The notes under the pieces were generated by a model. That model did no database searches. It was not told the origin of the DNA and was given only the letters and a program-made list of their open reading frames with translations. Shown here in pieces: positions 54,432 through 62,129 of a stretch of 64,000 bases of DNA (the first letter of the stretch is position 1; each line of letters begins with the position of its first letter). The stretch is from Sphingobacterium olei (lineage in GTDB: Bacteria; Bacteroidota; Bacteroidia; Sphingobacteriales; Sphingobacteriaceae): assembly GCF_005048855.1 (NCBI RefSeq), contig NZ_SUME01000002.1, forward strand, positions 124,001 through 188,000, in the 5' to 3' direction. A program made the position numbers and the translations under genes.

Positions 54432-57400
54432 ATTACTTTCTTGTAAAGTTCAATTTTGTTTCCAACACAGTTTTTTTCGAAGCCTTGTTGGATCAAGAAA
54501 TCAAAATCATTCAACGTGTTTACATTTATTATGTTTGAAAAACCAGCAAAATCAATCGCTGCTATTTCATTAACCCGCAACAGACATGATATCAACAAAA
54601 TATCGCCCAATTCGATTTTCCCTTCGAATCGAATGCATCGGTGCTGCTTCCAATAAATACTGTTGGCCACTTCTCGTTTTTCTTGATCAGCTATGACGCC
54701 CACCAATTTTCTAGCCCCATCCTGTAAGGACAGTAAGTAATCCAATTCGCCATAGGTATCAGAAATATGCACTACGACATTATATTGTCCAGATATATGT
54801 GCATTCAGATCATAAAAAAGCATCTTATTCGTTTCCAAACTTAACCGCACAGACTGCATTATCTCCTGATCCTTATAGAGGTAGGCGATATTTATTTTGG
54901 ATATAAAATAATTCTCATCTTCCAATTCTCTCCTCAATATTGTGTATTCCTGCCGAAAATAGGCTGATATGATTTTCGTTCGATCTGGATAGGAGACCCC
55001 AAAAGTAAAATCGTCAATTGCTATCCGTTTGCCGATAACGTAGGTCAATTTTCCGCCAAATATCATGAAATCACCCTTTGGCAATACATCTCCATTTCCG
55101 TGTATATAAACAGGAAGGATATCCATTTTAAGTTGTTCCGCCAAATAAAACGCGCCTTTGTGAAAACGTCTGATCCTATTATCATAAGAGCGCGTTCCTT
55201 CTGGAAAAACAACAACCGAAAAACCGTCTTCAACTTTTTGCCGAATAAAATCCAAACTTTCTTCTACTCCCTTGCTTATCGGATAAAATCCCAAAGCTTG
55301 AACAGCATTTCCAAAAATCGGGGATCTCCAGACCCAGTCGTTTACCAACACTATCATCTTCGGGATCAGCATGCCCATTGTAAGTGTATCTAAAAAAGAG
55401 CTATGATTAGCAATAATAACAGCTGGTTTTTTAAAATTTTCCCGATACAAGTTAAGGGTCTTCTTGCGTGTTAATGGATGGAAATACAACACCGACTTCA
55501 TGAACGTCCCTGTCATGCTGCGGAACAAGCTTTTCTGCCGCTCTTTACCTATCGGAAGAAGTGGAAAAATAAATCTCCCTACACCCGACATGATCAAACA
55601 TCCCAAACCATAGTAGGCAAAAAGCAAAATAGAAAATAATAAGATGGTTAACGTAAAAGGAGATTTTCCTTTTTTTGCGCGATCAGAAATAAAAAATCGG
55701 AATAATATCGGATAGAAAACAAAGGTGATGATAACCGCAGCAAACACGCCGATTAGCGACACAGAAGAAATAGAAATCAATGCCGGATGTTTGGCAAATA
55801 TAAGTGCACCGATCGCCAAAACAGTTGTCAAAACAGCCAATAAGATTGATGTGCGGTAGATTTGTAATTCGTCCTTTCCTGTGGAGTATTGTTTTTGAAG
55901 TGCCGTTGTCATGAAAATACTAAAATCAACACCATGTCCAAATATTAACGTACAAACAATGGCACTGAAAATATTGAATTCAAGCCCGAAGATCCCCATT
56001 AAGCCAGCAGTAACTAACCCCGTCAGTCCGATCGGGATAGAAGCCAGTAAAACCAATTCTATTCGTTTAAAAAAGAACCAAAGTATCAGCAAAACTGCCA
56101 CAAATGAGTAACCGACAAGCGAATTAAAATCGTCTCTAAGTTTTCCTAAATATGTTTCGTTTAATTGCTTCCTATCGACCACGACCACACCTTCCAACAA
56201 TTCCAAGGACCTGATAACTTCCTTTCGGTGCACTTCCTCCAATTTTACCAAACTCGATACCGTAAAAAATTGTCCTTTGTTTGCTACAAAGTCTTTTAAC
56301 CCGATATTCGGTACATCCTGAAAATCGCTATAGGTCAACGGTGTAAAATCCTTTGCCAAAAGGTTATAAAATTCCTGATGCGCATCAGCGTTAAAACCGT
56401 AAGCTGCTCCTTCTCGTTGCAGCTGTCTTTCCAGCGCTTTTTTATTGTGATACTGCCAAAAAGAGTTCCACTCCGCGATCTGTTGACGCTGATCCCGTGC
56501 AGACCGCAGCAGCGTATTGCTATTGGAGAAACTAATGACTTCTCCACGTTCTTTCGCAGCCAATAATAGGTTGGCAACTTCTGCATTACGGTCTAATGCT
56601 GTATCTAACGTATTTCCGGTAGCCACTGCATACAAAGACTTAGCAGATGAATTCGTTAACTTGTCAAGCTTTTGCTCCACCTCTTTCAAATCTGTCGGGA
56701 TATAATTCAATGCCGACAAATCATCATTAAAAGTGATATTACGACTCGTAAAAAAACTAACAAAAATCAATAGCAGACAGACTCCGATCAGGGCCTTACT
56801 GCGTTCAAACGGGAACGCTGCAATTTTATCTATAAAACTGTTGTGTATTAATTCCTTCTTTGCGCTATAAAGATGGGGGATGATCAATAACGTGAATATC
56901 GCGGAAGAGAAGACAGTGATAGCTGCGAAAATACCGAGATCTATCAGTGCATCAGAATGTACAAACAACAAACATAAAAAGGCTACAGAAGTCGTCGCCC
57001 CACTCATGATAAGGGGTTTCGTCAATTCCTTATATAAGGCTTTAACGTCCGTATTCTTCTTATAATGTGTCAGCACATGCAGTGCATAATCTATCGTTAT
57101 ACCGATTAAAACTGCTCCTATGCTTATCGAAATGGCGGATATCACTGGCTTATATACATATATACATGCTAAAGCAAACAAACCTGCGAAAATCGTGGGG
57201 ATAAACACGAGTAACGGAATATAGATCCTACGGTAAAAAATGACCAGAAGAATCATCAAAATACTCATTGAAATCAGCACCGTCTTCGCAATGTCTGATT
57301 TTATCTGATCAGCATTCGCAACAGCCACTAAGGTCGAACCGAAATAAGAAACGTTAGCCTTATTTTGATATTTAACATTCAATCTCTGCTGTGTCGTATA

Positions 57401-58093
57401 TAATTCATCCGTAAAAGCTTTATTATGTTCCGTTTCAACACCGGTATATTTAGGAGTTAGAAACAGAAGCACAGCACTGGAATCCCTAGAAGTAACAAAT
57501 CCATTGTACAATATAAAATGCTCTCCTACATTTATCTCCTGCAATTTCGACAATCCCAGAACGGCCAATCCTAACGGATCCTTTTGAATGAAATCGGCAG
57601 CCACAAATCCCGTAGGTGAGATCAATGTTTGATAATTGGCAATTGCTTTTGCCTTTATTGCTGCGGGAGCAATTTTTTTCGCGATGCTGTCATAATCCGT
57701 TGATGTTAAAAAAACCGGCAGATTTTGGAAAACGAAATCATATGTTTCCCTGAGATCTTCATTGCTTATTTGTCCTATGATTTCAGAAATATACAACGTA
57801 TCCTGTGATAGCGTATCTGCAATTTCCTGGGCTAGGGAAACGACATCGTCGACGCTACCTTCATCTCCCTTCTCCAAAAGAACAGTGATTTTATCTGAAA
57901 AATTGATTTGTTGGATTGCTCTGGTCGTTAGGTTCGATTTCTCACTTTTAGGAATAATCTGTGTGATATCCTCTTCAAAGCGAATCTGGGATGCTAAATA
58001 TCCGGAGATGAAAAGAAATAATGCGGTAACACCACACGAAAAAAAACGATTTCGTTGCACCCAACAATAGATATGGTAAAATACGTTGTGCAT
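54428..58093 (-). CDS. MMPL exporter - PlsC acyltransferase - methyltransferase-like fusion
   Basis: A 1221-residue fusion. Residues 1-800 form an RND/MMPL transporter: a first helix near 17-35, a large extracytoplasmic loop, a helix block at about 260-420, a second loop, and a second block at about 630-800. After further helices comes a lysophospholipid-acyltransferase domain with ANHSSFLDTLTMG (H-x4-D, near residue 897) and VFPEGTRSYDNR (near 962). The last 140 residues resemble a methyltransferase fold, but no clear SAM-binding glycine motif is visible, so it may be degenerate. In flexirubin and aryl-polyene loci such proteins are held to move and acylate the pigment lipid. It overlaps both neighbours. 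Confidence 0.9.
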   Translation of the reverse strand: MHNVFYHIYCWVQRNRFFSCGVTALFLFISGYLASQIRFEEDITQIIPKSEKSNLTTRAIQQINFSDKITVLLEKGDEGSVDDVVSLAQEIADTLSQDTLYISEIIGQISNEDLRETYDFVFQNLPVFLTSTDYDSIAKKIAPAAIKAKAIANYQTLISPTGFVAADFIQKDPLGLAVLGLSKLQEINVGEHFILYNGFVTSRDSSAVLLFLTPKYTGVETEHNKAFTDELYTTQQRLNVKYQNKANVSYFGSTLVAVANADQIKSDIAKTVLISMSILMILLVIFYRRIYIPLLVFIPTIFAGLFALACIYVYKPVISAISISIGAVLIGITIDYALHVLTHYKKNTDVKALYKELTKPLIMSGATTSVAFLCLLFVHSDALIDLGIFAAITVFSSAIFTLLIIPHLYSAKKELIHNSFIDKIAAFPFERSKALIGVCLLLIFVSFFTSRNITFNDDLSALNYIPTDLKEVEQKLDKLTNSSAKSLYAVATGNTLDTALDRNAEVANLLLAAKERGEVISFSNSNTLLRSARDQRQQIAEWNSFWQYHNKKALERQLQREGAAYGFNADAHQEFYNLLAKDFTPLTYSDFQDVPNIGLKDFVANKGQFFTVSSLVKLEEVHRKEVIRSLELLEGVVVVDRKQLNETYLGKLRDDFNSLVGYSFVAVLLILWFFFKRIELVLLASIPIGLTGLVTAGLMGIFGLEFNIFSAIVCTLIFGHGVDFSIFMTTALQKQYSTGKDELQIYRTSILLAVLTTVLAIGALIFAKHPALISISSVSLIGVFAAVIITFVFYPILFRFFISDRAKKGKSPFTLTILLFSILLFAYYGLGCLIMSGVGRFIFPLLPIGKERQKSLFRSMTGTFMKSVLYFHPLTRKKTLNLYRENFKKPAVIIANHSSFLDTLTMGMLIPKMIVLVNDWVWRSPIFGNAVQALGFYPISKGVEESLDFIRQKVEDGFSVVVFPEGTRSYDNRIRRFHKGAFYLAEQLKMDILPVYIHGNGDVLPKGDFMIFGGKLTYVIGKRIAIDDFTFGVSYPDRTKIISAYFRQEYTILRRELEDENYFISKINIAYLYKDQEIMQSVRLSLETNKMLFYDLNAHISGQYNVVVHISDTYGELDYLLSLQDGARKLVGVIADQEKREVANSIYWKQHRCIRFEGKIELGDILLISCLLRVNEIAAIDFAGFSNIINVNTLNDFDFLIQQGFEKNCVGNKIELYKKVI

Positions 58094-59280
58094 TAATCAG
58101 CAGATACAGCCTTATTATTTCTTAATTTGATCAGCACATAGCTACCAAAACCGGTCAGTAATGCCATTGCTGTAGCTAAGATAAGACTCCCTACTAAATA
58201 TTGAACTAAATGGGATTGAATAATTGCAAAACTAATCTCATCGGGATGGAATAAACTTTGCTGTTTTACCGAAGGTATCAGCAAACTTCCGACCGCTAAG
58301 GAGCCGTATATAATTATGGGGATAAAAGGGGGAAGACTAATATTTGAAAAGGTAAAAGCCAAAATTTTATTCAAGCGCAAAAAAACAGACAAAGTAATCA
58401 CTATAACTGTCTGAAAACCCCAAACAGGTGCTATACCCATGAATATTCCTAGGCCAATGGAAGCAGCCATTTTTTCAGGGGAATCGTCACTTCCGAAAAT
58501 ATTTTCTTTCACAAAATCAGTTAGATTTTTTTTTTTGAAAGAACGGATAAAATTGCGTGGAATAATATAGAAAAAGGTTAAGAACACCAATACCGTATTC
58601 AACACACTGATTCGCGTAAAATCCTTGAATGGTCTAAAGTGGGATACCCGTTCCTCCGGATCATACAACACCCGAATAGGCACGTTTTTTACAGGAGCAC
58701 CATTCCAGGCTGATCTTACGATTATTTCTATCTCAAATTCAAATTTTCGCGTGTAGAAATGGTCCGGAATTACAGCTAACGGATAGGCGCGATATCCGGA
58801 CTGGGTGTCGCTCAACTTAATTCCAGTCTCGAACCAAAACCAAAAGTTAGAAAATTTGTTCCCAAAACTACTTTTTTTGGGAACCGATTCATGCGACATA
58901 TTCCGACTGCCTATCAACAGCACCGGTTGTGCAGCTTCACTTATTTCCTCCACGAAAATGGGTAAATCGCTGGCATAATGCTGTCCGTCAGAATCGATGG
59001 TTATGGCGTAATTGAAACCTAATTCTTTTGCTTTTTTTAGCCCCGAGCGCAAAGCCATCCCCTTACCTTTATTCTCCGAAAAAGTGATGTGATGCAGTTG
59101 CGAATAAGTCTTTAGGATTTGTAAGGTATCGTCTGTAGAACCATCATTCACAACAATGATCTGATCGGTATATGCTAACACCCCATCCAAAACACGTTGT
59201 AGGGTTTTATGGTTATTATACGTCGGTACAATGACCACTATACCTAATCGGCTCATTTGTATATGGATAGGCTCATGCAT
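58093..59280 (-). CDS. GT2 glycosyltransferase fused to DUF2062 membrane domain
   Basis: A 395-residue fusion. Residues 10-230 are a family-2 glycosyltransferase: VVIVPTYNNHKTLQRVLDGV, the Asp pair in YAITIDSDGQHYASDL, and DTQSGYRAYP. Membrane helices follow, then a DUF2062 domain (about 255-390) with SIGLGIFMGIAPVWGFQTVI. It likely adds a sugar (or sugar-lipid) at the inner membrane face. The gene ends on the first base of the MMPL gene, so the two products probably act on the same lipid. Confidence 0.9.
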   Translation of the reverse strand: MHEPIHIQMSRLGIVVIVPTYNNHKTLQRVLDGVLAYTDQIIVVNDGSTDDTLQILKTYSQLHHITFSENKGKGMALRSGLKKAKELGFNYAITIDSDGQHYASDLPIFVEEISEAAQPVLLIGSRNMSHESVPKKSSFGNKFSNFWFWFETGIKLSDTQSGYRAYPLAVIPDHFYTRKFEFEIEIIVRSAWNGAPVKNVPIRVLYDPEERVSHFRPFKDFTRISVLNTVLVFLTFFYIIPRNFIRSFKKKNLTDFVKENIFGSDDSPEKMAASIGLGIFMGIAPVWGFQTVIVITLSVFLRLNKILAFTFSNISLPPFIPIIIYGSLAVGSLLIPSVKQQSLFHPDEISFAIIQSHLVQYLVGSLILATAMALLTGFGSYVLIKLRNNKAVSAD

Positions 59281-59291
59281 CTTTAGCGCTT

Positions 59292-59780
59292 TTATTTCGA
59301 TAACTTGTCAATTTCTGAAGCGGTGAAAACTGCAGAACGTTTTGTCGCATATCGTTTTATAAGACCTTTTACAGCAGTATTTTGAGCAGAAAAATTCGCC
59401 AAGATCATTTTCTTATCAGTCTCGATATCCATCTTATATTTGAGCATCTTAGGCGTATTCTCTTGAATAATCAGACGTACTAATCTAATCTCCACATTAT
59501 TCGGAGCATTCTCTACAGCCGCTTCTATATCTTTCACACCAGCCACAAATAATTCTTTCTTATCGTTTTTCTCCGTAGCATACCGTGCCTGTAAACTATA
59601 TACAGCTCCTTTATAGGCTTGGATAACAGGGTCACCTTTATCATAACCTTTCAATAGATTATAGATGTGTTCGGTATTTGCTTTCGAATTTTCCGCTTTC
59701 TCAAAATCGGCACGAATAGTGCTCAGGTCAATTGGAGAAATCCAGAAACAGGAAAGAACTAAAGCTACTAAAATTTTCAT
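59292..59780 (-). CDS. Small exported protein of unknown function in the flexirubin-like cluster
   Basis: A 162-residue protein with an N-terminal signal (MKILVALVLSCFWISPIDL). The mature part is helical by eye, with YNLLKGYDKGDPVIQAYKGA and VKDIEAAVENAPNNVEIRLV, which resembles a TPR-like helical repeat. I do not recognise a named family. It is one base from the dehydratase gene and 11 bp from the glycosyltransferase gene, so it belongs to this operon and may be a periplasmic helper of export. Confidence 0.75.
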   Translation of the reverse strand: MKILVALVLSCFWISPIDLSTIRADFEKAENSKANTEHIYNLLKGYDKGDPVIQAYKGAVYSLQARYATEKNDKKELFVAGVKDIEAAVENAPNNVEIRLVRLIIQENTPKMLKYKMDIETDKKMILANFSAQNTAVKGLIKRYATKRSAVFTASEIDKLSK

Positions 59781-59781
59781 A

Positions 59782-60153
59782 TTACTTCAATCTATACGTA
59801 CTTATCAACTTCAACGCGACGGTGTTGTCAAAGTAGCTGACATTTTTTACTTTATATTCTGACTCTCCGGATCCCGAAATGTCAAGTTCTAATTTTAGAT
59901 CAGGGTTAATTTCTGGATTAATCAGCGCCATGAATTTAACATTCGAAGCTTTGTGCATAAAGAGCGGCTTTTCCACTATACTTTCGGTTAGCTCTTTAAT
60001 AATCTGAATCATGCATACCCCCGGAGTAACAGGATGATTTGGAAAGTGTCCTTTAAAAATATCATGGTTTTTATTCAGCGTAATGCACGCGATATATTTT
60101 TGATCATCGATCTGCTCCAACGCCCGCAACGTATAAAAGTCTTGTAAAAGCAT
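59782..60153 (-). CDS. 3-hydroxyacyl-ACP dehydratase (FabZ-like hotdog)
   Basis: A 123-residue single hotdog domain. FKGHFPNHPVTPGVCMIQII carries the catalytic His, the family signature (GHFPxxPxxPG). The size fits the dehydratases of aryl-polyene and flexirubin loci (ApeI-like), which act in polyene elongation. No ketosynthase, ketoreductase or carrier protein is nearby, so its partner enzymes are missing here or encoded elsewhere. It heads the surviving operon; a -7 element (TAAGTTTG) lies within the repeat upstream. Confidence 0.88.
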   Translation of the reverse strand: MLLQDFYTLRALEQIDDQKYIACITLNKNHDIFKGHFPNHPVTPGVCMIQIIKELTESIVEKPLFMHKASNVKFMALINPEINPDLKLELDISGSGESEYKVKNVSYFDNTVALKLISTYRLK

Positions 60154-60170
60154 ATATCCTCTTTAGCTTT

Positions 60171-60178
60171 CAAACTTA
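60171..60178 (-). promoter_or_regulatory. Candidate -7 promoter element of the flexirubin-like operon
   Basis: The minus strand reads TAAGTTTG, an exact TAnnTTTG match, 17 bp before the dehydratase ATG and inside repeat copy B. A TTTG lies 26 bp upstream, which is too far for a standard -33. Confidence 0.4.
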
Positions 60179-60199
60179 GATAAAATGCTTTGCATTCAC
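60172..60199 (-). repeat. 28-nt repeat, copy B, upstream of the dehydratase gene
   Basis: Matches copy A at 45821-45848 in 27 of 28 positions. The core ATGCTTTGCAT is an 11-nt inverted repeat (ATGC-TTT-GCAT). It ends 18 bp before the dehydratase ATG. Confidence 0.85.
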
Positions 60200-60281
60200 T
60201 ATACCAAATAAAAAAAACACCAATTGTAATCTGCTTTTGAGATTCAATTACATCCCATTAATTAGGCTTATAATTCAGATT

Positions 60282-60569
60282 TTACAGTTCAAAAACAGCA
60301 TCAGCAATAGCTTCATTCAACTTATGATTACTAAAGACAAATCGGGTAAATCCATTGGAGTTATCCAATACCTTTACTTCAGAAACCTGGTAGCTAGACT
60401 TATCAAAATAAAGGACGAGCTGTTTCATCGCTTTTTTCACGTCCTTTGCTATAGGATCTAACTTAAGAATATACTGCTTATTGGTTTGGAAATAAGAAGA
60501 TGAAAACTCGTTACCTTGATAGATTCCCCCGTTCATATTGGATTGGATAGCCTGACTAATTTTTTCGAA
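60282..60569 (-). pseudogene. C-terminal remnant of a LolA-like outer-membrane carrier gene
   Basis: The frame from 60569 encodes 95 residues: [19 protein letters not shown], then FQTNKQYILKLDPIAKDVKK, VLYFDKSSYQVSEVKVLD and FTRFVFSNHKLNEAIADAVF. This is the C-terminal half of LolA-like proteins of flexirubin/aryl-polyene loci as I remember them (about 205 residues). The signal peptide and N-terminal half are absent: a TAA lies just before residue 1 and the frame overlaps the end of dctA. An internal ATG at 60536 could give an 84-residue product, but without signal peptide it could not work as a periplasmic carrier. Confidence 0.72.
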
Positions 60570-61896
60570 TTATTTCACCCAGTTCATATCCAACTGGAAC
60601 GACTCTCTCATCCAGCTTAGCAGCCAATTGTTCGACATCCAATTGGTTTTCCCATTTGGAAACAACTATGGTAGCAACCGCATTTCCCACAAGATTCGTC
60701 AAAGCCCTACATTCGGACATGAATTTGTCTATACCGAGAATGAGCGTCATACCAGCTATGGGAATTTCCGGCACCACAACCAATGTCGCAGCCAGTGTAA
60801 TGAAACCTGCACCAGATACACCGGCCGCTCCCTTGGAGCTCAGCATGGCCACCAACAGGAGTAAAACCTGCTGTTCCAGAGCAAGATTAATATCGCAAGC
60901 CTGCGCAATAAACAATGCAGCCAGCGTCATATAGATATTGGTGCCATCTAGGTTGAAAGAATAGCCTGTCGGCACCACAAGGCCGACCACTGGCTTGGCG
61001 CATCCCGCCTTTTCTAATTTATCTATCAAGCTGGGTAGTGCCGATTCACTAGAACTCGTCGCAAGTACTAGCAAAAGCTCATCTTTAAGATATCGAAGCA
61101 ACTTGAAAATTGAAAAACCATTATAATATCCTACTGCTCCCAATATAACAACAATAAAAAACGCTGAAGTAACATAGAAAGTTCCAACCAATAAGACTAG
61201 ATGGGTCATTGAACTTACTCCATATTTACCAATGGTAAAAGCCATCGCACCAAAAGCACCTACAGGAGCAAGCTTCATAAGTATAGCTACTATTTTAAAT
61301 ATTGGATGCGCTAACGCAAGTAAAAAATCCAAAACGGGCTTGCTTTTTTCGTGTGTTAACGATATCCCTATGCCAAACAATATTGCAGTAAACAATACTT
61401 GAAGGATATTAGTACCGCTCAATGGACTGATTAAAGTTTGTGGAATAATATTGAGAATAAAGTTCAAAATACTAGATTCCTTTGCTCCTGTAAGATATTC
61501 CGAAACGCTACTGATATCTAATGACGCAGGGTCAATATGCAACCCTTTACCAGGTGTCACCAGGTTGCTAGCGGCCAACCCTACGACAAGAGCTATTGTT
61601 GAAAAGCTAAAAAAATAGCAAAAGGCTTTACCAGTCACACGTCCTATTTTTTTCATATCTCGCATAGAGGCTATGCCTGTTGATACGGTAATAAATATCA
61701 CCGGAGCAATGATCATCTTTATCAACTGGATGAATCCGTCGCCCATTGGTTTCATGAGCTCCCCAGCGTGTGGATAAAAATGACCAAGCAATATTCCACA
61801 AACAATAGCAAATAAAACTTGGAAATATAGTAACTGGTAAAACCTAAGCTTTCGTGGATAAGCAATAGTGGCGGTAGAGTCTTTATCTATTATCAT
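60556..61896 (-). CDS. dctA: C4-dicarboxylate/cation symporter DctA family
   Basis: A 446-residue transporter of the DAACS family, importing succinate, fumarate, malate or similar acids with protons or sodium. Hydrophobic segments run throughout; the substrate-binding region shows [20 protein letters not shown] and [20 protein letters not shown], and [20 protein letters not shown] near the end is typical of DctA. Its final codons overlap the open frame of the LolA remnant, placing a probable rearrangement junction at its 3' end. Confidence 0.92.
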   Translation of the reverse strand: MIIDKDSTATIAYPRKLRFYQLLYFQVLFAIVCGILLGHFYPHAGELMKPMGDGFIQLIKMIIAPVIFITVSTGIASMRDMKKIGRVTGKAFCYFFSFSTIALVVGLAASNLVTPGKGLHIDPASLDISSVSEYLTGAKESSILNFILNIIPQTLISPLSGTNILQVLFTAILFGIGISLTHEKSKPVLDFLLALAHPIFKIVAILMKLAPVGAFGAMAFTIGKYGVSSMTHLVLLVGTFYVTSAFFIVVILGAVGYYNGFSIFKLLRYLKDELLLVLATSSSESALPSLIDKLEKAGCAKPVVGLVVPTGYSFNLDGTNIYMTLAALFIAQACDINLALEQQVLLLLVAMLSSKGAAGVSGAGFITLAATLVVVPEIPIAGMTLILGIDKFMSECRALTNLVGNAVATIVVSKWENQLDVEQLAAKLDERVVPVGYELGEIIRKN

Positions 61897-62129
61897 AACG
61901 TATATTTTACTAATACAGTTTTACAATGTCGGTTATTGAAATCGGTGTCAAAATAAGTTCAGCTAAGCAAAAAAAAAGATAGTGCTTCTTAGAAATATAA
62001 AATCTACGATCTACGGGCAAGTCCGAAAACTAATTCCCATCATAAATATACCACAGAAAGCTATAGCCTGCAGCATCCTCAGCAAGGGTAAATAAATCGT
62101 TTGAAACTCTTTATTTTCTTACAAAAAAA

